Assembly (NCBI GenBank): GCA_035637655.1
Contig: DASPWT010000197.1
Coordinates: forward strand, 1-16,745
Source: VBDM01 sp035637655
GTDB lineage: Bacteria; Pseudomonadota; Gammaproteobacteria; Burkholderiales; SG8-39
Direction of reading: 5' to 3'
Length of the DNA stretch: 16,745 nt
This document shows positions 1-6,379 of the stretch, piece after piece. Each line of letters starts with the position of its first letter. Within the stretch, counting starts at the first letter, position 1. The notes under the pieces were generated by a model. That model searched no databases and had not been told where the DNA came from. It was given only the letters and a program-made list of their open reading frames with translations. The translations under genes and the position numbers were made by a program.

Positions 1-2868
1 CTACCCGCACGCCCCCACCCACCCGCAGGCGCTGCAAAAATCGCAGCCGTCCTTCCTGATCACGGCGTAGTTGCCGCATTCGCCGCACTTCATGCCCTTC
101 ATCTTCGGCGCGGCTCCTGGCGCGGGCGACTCCAGCACGCCCATCGCCTGCACCGGGTAGCCTTCCTCGTCCAAGATGCCGAGCATGGCGTAGCGGTGGA
201 TGATGAGGCGCGCGACGTACGACACGGTCGAAGGCCAGTTTTGCTGCTTGCGCGATCCCGGCGTGAACGCCATGAAGTCGCCGAGCGGTTCGGGGTAGTT
301 CAACAACTTGCGCAATTTCATCCCGATCCACGCCGGATCGACGACGCGCATGTCGAGCGACAGGATCTTGCACAGGCCGTCGAGCGCGCGCGGGTATTCG
401 CCGGAGAGCCACATCGAGTAGGGGCGCGTCACCCCGTCGGGCAAGGTAATTTCTTTCAGCCCGAGCACGAAGTCGTCGCGCCCGGTGGGATTGAGCACGT
501 CCACCGTCCACGACATGGTGCCGTCTGCGCCGGTCTTCGGCTCCTTCAGGCTGAACATCGCGTCGAGCACCGGGCCGTGCTTTTCATCGGGCAGCGCGCT
601 CAGCTGCTCGCACTGCCAGCGCACCAGCTGCGCGACCGCCGAGCACAGGCTCGGCATGCGCTTCTTCTCGCCGCGCGGCGGGAAGGGCATGTCGAAGGCG
701 TCGTCGCCCGAGGTCTTGGCGAGCGTCTCGAGCTTCAGGCGCAGCCACGCCGGGTCGTTCGCCCGCATGTCCATCGAGAGCGTCTTCGCCACCGCCCCGA
801 GGCCGCGCGGCTGCTCGGCGCCGTTCACCCAGACCTCGAACGGATGCGCGCGCGCTTCGTTCGCGACGTGGCCGACGAAGAGCGCGAACTGCCCGTGCGG
901 GTGCTCGATCATGTAGGTCCAGGCTGGGTTGCCGCCGGAGAGGTTGGGCCTTCCGGGCCAGCGCAGGCTGGCAAGCACCGGCTCGGGAAGCGTTTTGATC
1001 TGGATGCGCCGGTTGCGGTCGTTGTTGACGAAGTCCTGCGGCTGGGATTGCGGCCCGACCGAAAGCACCGAGCCGATGACGTTATTGGGCCGGTAAGTCG
1101 CGAGCCCCTTCAGCCCCGACTTCCACGCCTCGAAATAGAGATCCTGGAAATCGGCGTAGGAATAGTTCTCCGGCACGTTCACCGTCTTCGAGATGCTTGT
1201 GTCGATATAGGGCGCGACCGCCGCGACCATTTTCTCGTGCGCGGAGGCCGAGAGCTCGAGCGCGGTGACGAAGTACGGCGGCAGGGCGTTCATGTCGCCG
1301 CTCATGTGCTTGTACAAGCGCCACGCGTAGTCCTCGACCGGAAACTCCTTCAGCATGCCGTCGGCCATGCGCTTCTTTCGAGTGTAGGTCCAGGAGAAGG
1401 GCGGCTCGATGCCGTTCGAGGCGTTGTCGGCGAAGGCGAGGCTGATGGTGCCGGTGGGCGCGATCGAGAGGAGGTGCGAGTTGCGCATGCCCTGCTTGCG
1501 GATGAGCGCTTTCAGCTCTTGCGGCAGGCGCGCGGCGAAGCTCGAGCCCGAAAGGTACATGTCTTCGTTGAAGAGCGGGAACGCGCCGCGCTCCCCGGCG
1601 AGATCGGAGGAGGTGCGGTAGGCCATATCGCGCATGAACTCCGAAATCCTCGCCGCCGTTTCGCGCGCGGCCTCCGTGTCGTAGCGCTGGCGCAGCATGA
1701 CGAGCGTGTCGCCCAGGCCGGTGAAGCCCAGGCCCACGCGGCGCTTCGCCATTGCTTCCAGGTGCTGCGCCTTGAGCGGCCAGGCGGTGACCTCCAGCAC
1801 GTTGTCCAACATGCGCACCGAGACTTCGACCACCTCACCGAAGCGCTCGTAGTCGAACGCGGCCTTCTGCGAAAACGCATGGTTCACGAAGCGGGTGAGG
1901 TTGATCGAGCCGAGGCAGCAGCAGCCGTACGACGGAAGCGGCTGTTCACCGCACGGATTGCTCGCCTCGATCGTTTCGCAGTAGTTGAGATTGTTGTCCT
2001 GGTTCATGCGGTCGATGAACAGGATCCCCGGCTCCGCATGGTCGTAGGTCGAGCGCATGATCTGGTCCCACAGCTCGCGCGCGCGCGCCTTTCGATAGAC
2101 CCACTGGCCGTCGCTTCTCTGGTAAACGGGGGAGGGGCCCTGTTTTCCACTTTGCGCGCCCGCGGCAACCATCTCCGCGTGCGGACGCGCCTTGTGAACC
2201 AGCTCGATCTCGGCGTCGTTCTCGACCGCCCGCATGAAGGCGTCGGTCACGCCGACCGAGATGTTGAAGTTGGCGAGGTCGCCCTGGTCCTTGGCGTGGA
2301 TGAATTCCTCGACGTCGGGATGGTCGCAGCGCAGCACGCCCATCTGCGCGCCACGGCGCGCCCCGGCCGATTCCACCGTCTCGCAGGAGCGGTCGAACAC
2401 GCGCATGTAGGACACGGGGCCGCTCGCGCGCGAGCGCGTGCCCTTGACCTCGGCGCCCTTGGGACGGATGGCGGAGAAGTCGTAGCCGACCCCGCCGCCG
2501 CGGCGCATGGTCTCGGCGGCTTCCTGCAACGCGGTGTAGATCCCGGGCTTGCCGTCCACGACCTCCGAGATCGAGTCGCCCACCGGCTGCACGAAGCAGT
2601 TGATGAGCGTCGCCTGCATCGGGATGCCGGCGGCGGAGTTGATGCGGCCGGCGGGGATGAAGCCGGCTTCCATCGCGTCGCGGAAGCGCCGCTCCCAGTG
2701 GGCGCGCTTGTCCTCGCGCTCGGCCGCGGCGAGGGCGCGCGCCACGCGAGCCCTTACGTCCTCGATGGTTTGCTCTTCGTCCTTGGCGTATTTCTCGAGC
2801 AGCGCCTCGCGGCAGATCGTCTGCTCGGGAAGCGCGGCTTCGGCGATGGGGGTGAGCGATTCGTTCAC
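1..2868 (-). CDS. nrdJ: Adenosylcobalamin-dependent (class II) ribonucleotide reductase
   Basis: Reduces ribonucleotides to deoxyribonucleotides in the cytoplasm using a vitamin B12 coenzyme radical, so it needs no oxygen and no separate radical-generating subunit. The 955-residue protein is complete, with its stop at the first three bases of the window. Visible landmarks are the first redox cysteine in INCFVQP (C91), GYDFSAIRP near 128, the thiyl-radical loop NPCGEQPL (C306, E308), the partner cysteine region GCCCLGSINL (C316-318), the phosphate-binding SIAPTGTIS near 470 and SKTVNVPE near 560. Two tandem TSCPD-like domains follow (about 644-764 and 784-904). The tail is cysteine-rich (C928, C931, C942, C945, C948, C954), as expected for the arm that re-reduces the active site. 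I chose the GTG at 2868 because clear family sequence starts there; the ATG at 3036 would add 56 unconserved residues and place the promoter and LexA box inside the gene. A LexA box lies 73 bp upstream. Confidence 0.94.
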   Translation of the reverse strand: MNESLTPIAEAALPEQTICREALLEKYAKDEEQTIEDVRARVARALAAAEREDKRAHWERRFRDAMEAGFIPAGRINSAAGIPMQATLINCFVQPVGDSISEVVDGKPGIYTALQEAAETMRRGGGVGYDFSAIRPKGAEVKGTRSRASGPVSYMRVFDRSCETVESAGARRGAQMGVLRCDHPDVEEFIHAKDQGDLANFNISVGVTDAFMRAVENDAEIELVHKARPHAEMVAAGAQSGKQGPSPVYQRSDGQWVYRKARARELWDQIMRSTYDHAEPGILFIDRMNQDNNLNYCETIEASNPCGEQPLPSYGCCCLGSINLTRFVNHAFSQKAAFDYERFGEVVEVSVRMLDNVLEVTAWPLKAQHLEAMAKRRVGLGFTGLGDTLVMLRQRYDTEAARETAARISEFMRDMAYRTSSDLAGERGAFPLFNEDMYLSGSSFAARLPQELKALIRKQGMRNSHLLSIAPTGTISLAFADNASNGIEPPFSWTYTRKKRMADGMLKEFPVEDYAWRLYKHMSGDMNALPPYFVTALELSASAHEKMVAAVAPYIDTSISKTVNVPENYSYADFQDLYFEAWKSGLKGLATYRPNNVIGSVLSVGPQSQPQDFVNNDRNRRIQIKTLPEPVLASLRWPGRPNLSGGNPAWTYMIEHPHGQFALFVGHVANEARAHPFEVWVNGAEQPRGLGAVAKTLSMDMRANDPAWLRLKLETLAKTSGDDAFDMPFPPRGEKKRMPSLCSAVAQLVRWQCEQLSALPDEKHGPVLDAMFSLKEPKTGADGTMSWTVDVLNPTGRDDFVLGLKEITLPDGVTRPYSMWLSGEYPRALDGLCKILSLDMRVVDPAWIGMKLRKLLNYPEPLGDFMAFTPGSRKQQNWPSTVSYVARLIIHRYAMLGILDEEGYPVQAMGVLESPAPGAAPKMKGMKCGECGNYAVIRKDGCDFCSACGWVGACG

Positions 2869-2940
2869 GGGGCCTCTACTATAATATATAGCTTGTTGGA
2901 GTTTGAAGCTGCAGCCCGGGCCGGTCGACCTGGCGGGCGT

Positions 2941-2960
2941 TACTGTGAGTATATACAGTA
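2941..2960. promoter_or_regulatory. LexA (SOS) operator
   Basis: TACTGTGAGTATATACAGTA contains both perfect half sites, CTGT at 2943-2946 and ACAG at 2955-2958, separated by eight AT-rich bases. This is the binding site of the SOS repressor LexA in beta- and gammaproteobacteria. It overlaps the -10 element and likely transcription start of the leftward nrdJ promoter, the classical position for repression. It stands out strongly from the GC-rich surroundings. It could also affect rightward transcription towards the gene at 3108, because a TATACT hexamer on the + strand (2959-2964) abuts it. Confidence 0.88.
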
Positions 2961-2985
2961 TACTTCGGGTACCGGCTTTCGGCAA
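2957..2985 (-). promoter_or_regulatory. Predicted sigma-70 promoter of nrdJ
   Basis: On the minus strand, TTGCCG (2985-2980) and TATACT (2962-2957) are separated by exactly 17 bases and match the -35 and -10 consensus in four and five of six positions by eye. Transcription would start near 2950, inside the LexA box, giving a leader of roughly 80 bases before the GTG at 2868. Other AT-rich hexamers nearer the gene (2880-2890) would leave almost no leader and have no convincing -35, so they are less likely. Confidence 0.6.
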
Positions 2986-3107
2986 GGCTGCTATGTTCGG
3001 CTCTACAGGAGCAGAAAAGCATGACGTCCGGGCCATCGCGGGCTTGAACGGACCGGAGAGATGAAGCCGCGAATCAGCAACGGAAATCTTGAGCCGGGAA
3101 TCGCGCA

Positions 3108-3443
3108 GTGAATTTCGACAAGCTCATCGGCCAGCTCTCCAGGGATTGGGAGTGGCTTTCGTTCGTGACGCGCTATTGCGCGGGTGGGAACGTCGGCAAG
3201 CCGCTCTGCGAAGATTTCATGTGGTGGGCGCTCGCGGCCGCCGCGCTCGTCGTGGTGATCGTCGCCTGGTGGATCCTGAGCAAGATCGCGAAGGCCTTTG
3301 AAGGCTGGAGGCATCGAAGGATGCTCGCCAAAGTGGCCGACCCCGAGACCATGAAGAAACACGTGTGGTCGGGCGATTCGCCCGAAGCGATGCCCTCGTC
3401 GGAGCAGCGCGCCGCGAAATCCCGAAAACCGGAAAAACCGTGA
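3108..3443 (+). CDS. Small single-pass membrane protein of unknown function
   Basis: Encodes 111 residues from a GTG start. I do not recognise the family. The N-terminal 36 residues are polar to amphipathic with two cysteines (C24, C34). One strongly hydrophobic segment follows at about 37-64 (rich in Trp, Ala, Val and Ile), and then a basic, charged cytoplasm-like tail containing WRHRRML and ending in a Lys/Pro-rich stretch. By the positive-inside rule the C-terminus is predicted to be cytoplasmic. The GTG overlaps the stop of a 16-codon reading frame beginning at 3061, and no in-frame start lies further upstream. The gene is divergent from nrdJ, and the LexA box ends 147 bp before its start, so SOS control is possible but unproven. 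The next gene follows after 38 bp on the same strand. Base composition matches its neighbours. Confidence 0.7.
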   Translation: MNFDKLIGQLSRDWEWLSFVTRYCAGGNVGKPLCEDFMWWALAAAALVVVIVAWWILSKIAKAFEGWRHRRMLAKVADPETMKKHVWSGDSPEAMPSSEQRAAKSRKPEKP

Positions 3444-3481
3444 CAGAATAACTCGATTGATCGTCGGCAGCGGAGGTTGCG

Positions 3482-4033
3482 ATGAGCGGCTCGCCCCAGG
3501 TGCGGCGTGTGGACAAATTGATGGCGGAGGAACGCGCGCGCGAGACGCTCGAGCGCGGCTTCTGCGGGCGCCTGGCGACGGTGGGCGAGGACGGCTGGCC
3601 GTACTGCGTTCCGCTTCTCTACGTCTGCATGGACGGCGAGGTCTTCGTGCACAACACGCGCGCCAAAGGGCACTTGCGCGCTAATGTCGATCGGGAGCCG
3701 CGGGTCTGCTTCGAGATCGACGAAGCCGGCGAGGTGTTCGCCTACGGGCGCTTCGAGTGCGATTCGACCGTGGCGTACCGGAGCGTGATCGTGTTCGGCA
3801 GGATCCGTGTGATCGAGGATCTTGCGACCAAGCGGCGCTTCTGCGACGGCTTGATGGCGAAATATGCGAAGAAGGACTGGGAGCGGCCGAAGGGTTTCTA
3901 TCCGCGCATCGACCAGATCACGGTCTACGCAATTGCGATCGAGCGCATAAGCGGCAAGGAGACGCCGCTGCCCGAAGCCGCGGAGCGGTGGCCGGCGGTG
4001 GATCACACCAAGTCTCCGAACGCGCGGGCATAG
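3482..4033 (+). CDS. Pyridoxamine 5'-phosphate oxidase-family (NimA-like) flavin-binding protein
   Basis: A 183-residue protein of the FMN-binding split-barrel fold. The early segment GFCGRLATVGEDGWPYCVPL (27-46) followed by LYVCMDGEVFVHNTRAKGHL and a buried strand RVCFEID near 74-80 is the usual pattern of the branch that includes 5-nitroimidazole reductases (NimA-like) and other small flavoproteins. Members bind FMN or a related cofactor and mostly act as reductases or oxidases of small molecules; the substrate here cannot be told from sequence. There is no signal peptide, so it should be cytoplasmic. The ATG at 3482 is preceded by AGCGGAGG, a good ribosome binding site, which fixes the start. 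It lies 38 bp after the membrane protein gene and 17 bp before the TerC gene, consistent with cotranscription. It is not pdxH itself, because the PdxH signature regions are lacking. Confidence 0.86.
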   Translation: MSGSPQVRRVDKLMAEERARETLERGFCGRLATVGEDGWPYCVPLLYVCMDGEVFVHNTRAKGHLRANVDREPRVCFEIDEAGEVFAYGRFECDSTVAYRSVIVFGRIRVIEDLATKRRFCDGLMAKYAKKDWERPKGFYPRIDQITVYAIAIERISGKETPLPEAAERWPAVDHTKSPNARA

Positions 4034-4050
4034 GAATTCCGGGATCTCCG

Positions 4051-4800
4051 ATGCAGCTGTTGTCCGATCCGCACGCCTGGATCGCCTTCCTCACGCTGAC
4101 GGCGCTCGAGCTCGTGCTCGGCATCGACAACATCATCTTCATTTCCATTCTCGTGGACAAGCTGCCCGACGCGAGACGGGAGCTGGCGCGAAGGATCGGC
4201 CTCGCTCTCGCCATGTTCATCCGCATCGGCCTCCTGTTCCTGCTTGCCTGGATCAGCGGGCTGATCGAGCCGCTCTTCAGCGTCTTCCGGCAGGAAATAT
4301 CCGGCCGCGACCTCATCCTGATCGCGGGCGGCCTCTTCCTTCTGTGGAAGAGCACCAAGGAAATCCACCAGCTGCTCGAGGGCGAGAAGGGCGCGGCCTC
4401 GGCCGCCGTCGGCACCGCCTTCTCCGGGGTGATCCTGCAGATCATGATCATCGACATCGTTTTCTCGTTCGATTCGATCGTCACCGCGGTCGGCATGGTC
4501 GACCGGGTCGAAGTCATGATCGCGGCGGTGATCGCCTCGGTGCTCCTCATGATGGCCTTCGCCGGCGCGATCGGGCGCTTCGTCTCGGCGCATCCCACGG
4601 TGAAAATGCTGGCGCTCGCCTTTCTTTTCGTGATCGGCGTCGTGCTGATCGCCGACGGCTTCGACCACCATGTCCCCAAGGGCTACGTGTACTTCGCGAT
4701 GGCGTTCTCGGTCGGCGTGGAGATGCTCAACCTGCGCATGCGCAAGCGCGTTGCGCAGCCGGTCGAGCTGCGCGATCGCTATTCGAGGGAAAGCGAATGA
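4051..4800 (+). CDS. TerC-family integral membrane protein
   Basis: A 249-residue inner-membrane protein with about seven hydrophobic segments. The family signature is clear: an acidic residue in the first helix followed by LGIDNIIF (E20, D26, N27) and a second repeat-like motif DIVFSFDSI (D135, D141), the paired acidic residues being the presumed metal pathway. A histidine-containing loop, DGFDHHVPKG, lies near 202-211. TerC relatives have been linked to tellurite resistance and, in several bacteria, to manganese export or metal loading of exported proteins; which applies here is not visible. It is the short form, without the C-terminal CBS or CorC domains found in longer relatives. I chose the ATG at 4051 because the first helix starts right after it, although the preceding GGGATCTCCG is only a weak ribosome binding site. 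It sits 17 bp downstream of the flavoprotein gene and converges with the DinB-like gene 15 bp away. Confidence 0.9.
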   Translation: MQLLSDPHAWIAFLTLTALELVLGIDNIIFISILVDKLPDARRELARRIGLALAMFIRIGLLFLLAWISGLIEPLFSVFRQEISGRDLILIAGGLFLLWKSTKEIHQLLEGEKGAASAAVGTAFSGVILQIMIIDIVFSFDSIVTAVGMVDRVEVMIAAVIASVLLMMAFAGAIGRFVSAHPTVKMLALAFLFVIGVVLIADGFDHHVPKGYVYFAMAFSVGVEMLNLRMRKRVAQPVELRDRYSRESE

Positions 4801-4815
4801 GGTCCGCGCAAGCTG

Positions 4816-5331
4816 CTAGGCGGGCGCCGCGGCGCCTTCCCTGAGGAACACCGGCAGATCGGTGGTCGGCGGGCGGGCGCCCGGCACCTGGTAGAAGAGA
4901 TCGGCGACGAAGCCGCGGTGATAGCTCGTGTGGTTGACGATGTGGAGCAGGATCTCCGCGCGCGTCATGACCCCCTTGTTCCCGCCGATCAGGGTGAAGT
5001 GCACGTTTTCCCCGAGCGCGGCCTCGGACAAGCGGTCGCTCCAGGCGACGTACCAGTCGTCGACGAGCTGCTGCTCGCGCCGCAGCTCGGCCAGCGGCGG
5101 GTGCCCGGGGGTGTTGCGCGCGGCGAACCCGTGCTCGCGCCCTTCGAGGTGCGCCTGCCAGATGAGGTCGATCACGTAGTTGTGGTTGAGCGTATGGACC
5201 ATGTTTTTGAACAGGCTCTGCCGCTCCTTCGTCGCCTCGTCCCCGGGCAGCCCGGCGACGGCGTCGAAGATGAGCTTGTTTGCCCAGTTGTTGTAGCGCG
5301 TGAGCATGCGCGCGGCTCGCGGAGTGATCAT
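4816..5331 (-). CDS. DinB-fold putative metal-dependent enzyme
   Basis: A 171-residue protein of the DinB/YfiT-like four-helix bundle family. The three expected metal-ligand histidines are visible: one in MVHTLNHNYVID (H50) and two in HIVNHTSYHRG (H134, H138). The N-terminal RYNNWANKLIFDAV pattern is typical of the family. Relatives include thiol-dependent S-transferases that use bacillithiol, mycothiol or glutathione, and many members are of unknown function. This is not DNA polymerase IV, which shares the name DinB in E. coli. The ATG at 5331 is preceded by ACGAGG at a suitable distance. On the minus strand a CATAAT hexamer (5366-5361) could be its -10, without a convincing -35. It is convergent with the TerC gene and divergent from the gsp operon, so it is likely a single-gene unit. 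Confidence 0.87.
   Translation of the reverse strand: MITPRAARMLTRYNNWANKLIFDAVAGLPGDEATKERQSLFKNMVHTLNHNYVIDLIWQAHLEGREHGFAARNTPGHPPLAELRREQQLVDDWYVAWSDRLSEAALGENVHFTLIGGNKGVMTRAEILLHIVNHTSYHRGFVADLFYQVPGARPPTTDLPVFLREGAAAPA
4823..4836. terminator. GC palindrome between convergent genes, possible terminator
   Basis: GGCGCCGCGGCGCC is a perfect 14-base palindrome lying in the last codons of the DinB-like gene, 22 bases beyond the TerC stop. It could fold as a short GC hairpin and help to end the rightward transcript, but it is followed only by TTCCCT rather than a run of T. It also encodes Ala/Gly codons, so it may be simply a compositional accident. Confidence 0.22.
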
Positions 5332-5397
5332 GGTTTGCCTCGTTCGGAACTTCCTCGCGGATTATGACACCGTCGGCCGCCCGCTTCCTTGCCGCAG

Positions 5398-5418
5398 GCC
5401 TCCGCTCCGATCGGAGGC
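5398..5418. promoter_or_regulatory. Inverted repeat upstream of gspC, possible operator
   Basis: GCCTCCG (5398-5404) and CGGAGGC (5412-5418) are perfect inverted copies, and nested within them is the 12-base palindrome CTCCGATCGGAG (5405-5416). It lies in the 172-bp region between the divergent DinB-like gene and gspC, just upstream of the predicted gspC promoter. The position suits a regulator binding site, but I do not recognise the motif, and such repeats arise easily in GC-rich DNA. Confidence 0.25.
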
Positions 5419-5430
5419 GAGGAAACAGGC

Positions 5431-5460
5431 TTCTTCTCGTGTAACATGAACGGTTTATAC
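5431..5460 (+). promoter_or_regulatory. Weak candidate promoter for the gsp operon
   Basis: TTCTTC (5431-5436) and TTATAC (5455-5460), 18 bases apart, are the best sigma-70-like pair in the otherwise GC-rich gap before gspC, giving a leader of about 37 bases. The -10 is reasonable and the -35 poor, which would fit an activated or low-level promoter. TAACAT at 5442-5447 is an alternative -10 with no matching -35. Confidence 0.3.
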
Positions 5461-5503
5461 CCGGAACGACGGCATTTCATCAGGTGTCTAACAGCCCCGA
5501 CTC

Positions 5504-6346
5504 ATGACGCTATCTTCCATTTCCGTCGCGCAGCAGCGCCTTGTTCGATCCGCCGGACGGATCCAGGCCGTGCTCTCGCACCGCGCGATGCCCGCTCTTG
5601 CGACGGTCGCGGCGCTGCTATTGCTGTGCTGGACGCTGGCGCAGGCGACCTGGCGCGTGCTCCAGCCCGCCTCGCCTGCGGTGGCGCGCGCCGGGGGCAC
5701 CGATCTCACCGATCTGCGCGGGCTCGGCAGCGTGCATCTTTTCGGGCGCGCTGCCCCGAGGAGCCCCGCGGCGGAAACGAGCGTCGCGCCGAGCAAGCTG
5801 AACATGACTCTGACCGGCGTCGCAGCGCGCGCGACCGGCGGCTGCGCGCTCGTCATCGTGCAGGGACAGCCGGAGGCGGCCTTCTGTTCGGGCGAAGAGG
5901 TTTCTCCCGGCGTGCGGCTGGACACGGTGGAACGCGATCGCATCGTGATCGTCCGCAACGGCGTGCGCGAAGCGGTGTTCATGAAGGACGCCGAGGGAGC
6001 CGCCGCCGTCCCGCCGCCTCCGATCGTTCAGCCGGTCGGAACCGATCGGCAAATCGTCGACCGGCGGCAAGTGCAGCAGCAGCTCGGCAGGCCGGAATTC
6101 CTCAACCAGGCCTTGATCGTGCCCAACCCCGACGGAGGGTTCCTGGTGCGCCAGGTTCAGGCGGGAAGCCTGTACGAGAAGCTCGGCCTGCGCCCGGGCG
6201 ACGTGATCCGCAACGTCAACGGCCAGCCGCTCACCAGCATGGACGACGTGATGCGTCTCTACCAGCAATTCGGCACCGCTCAGCGCGTGCTCGTGGACGT
6301 GCAGCGCCAGGGGCGCAGCGAGACGCTGTACTACGATATGCGCTGA
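5504..6346 (+). CDS. gspC: Type II secretion system protein GspC
   Basis: Inner-membrane protein that links the cytoplasmic-membrane platform to the secretin and takes part in substrate selection. The 280 residues show a short cytoplasmic N-terminus, one membrane helix (about 30-48), a periplasmic homology region (about 68-162, including LGSVHLFGRA and the strand MTLTGVAAR), a proline-rich linker (169-177) and a C-terminal PDZ domain (about 199-280, with GGFLVRQVQAGS and LGLRPGDVIRNVNGQPL). The homology region contacts the N0 domain of GspD in studied systems. Two cysteines (C114, C128) sit in this region and could form a periplasmic disulfide. The start at 5504 has no strong ribosome binding site, but it is the only ATG giving the expected short cytoplasmic tail. 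gspD follows after 33 bp. Confidence 0.93.
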   Translation: MTLSSISVAQQRLVRSAGRIQAVLSHRAMPALATVAALLLLCWTLAQATWRVLQPASPAVARAGGTDLTDLRGLGSVHLFGRAAPRSPAAETSVAPSKLNMTLTGVAARATGGCALVIVQGQPEAAFCSGEEVSPGVRLDTVERDRIVIVRNGVREAVFMKDAEGAAAVPPPPIVQPVGTDRQIVDRRQVQQQLGRPEFLNQALIVPNPDGGFLVRQVQAGSLYEKLGLRPGDVIRNVNGQPLTSMDDVMRLYQQFGTAQRVLVDVQRQGRSETLYYDMR

Positions 6347-6379
6347 CGGTCCGCGCGCCGCGGAATTCCTCCGACACTC

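Noticed and set aside
2880..2885. Perfect TATAAT on the + strand as a promoter for the 3108 gene
   Set aside because: There is no acceptable -35 at 16-18 bases upstream, and the resulting transcript would cross the LexA box and a 215-base leader. The hexamer is part of a symmetrical AT patch.
196..3024. A 942-codon open frame on the + strand opposite nrdJ
   Set aside because: It is the antisense shadow of a GC-rich gene. Its translation is dominated by Arg, His, Val, Glu and Ala without recognisable domains, while the opposite strand encodes an unmistakable reductase. It also crosses the nrdJ promoter.
2869..3036. N-terminal extension of NrdJ to an ATG at 3036
   Set aside because: The 56 extra residues resemble no reductase sequence and would put the LexA box and promoter inside the coding region. 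The GTG at 2868 begins just before conserved sequence.
4816..5331. DinB-like gene as SOS DNA polymerase IV
   Set aside because: The protein has 171 residues with a three-histidine four-helix-bundle pattern and none of the Y-family polymerase motifs. I also see no LexA box in front of it.
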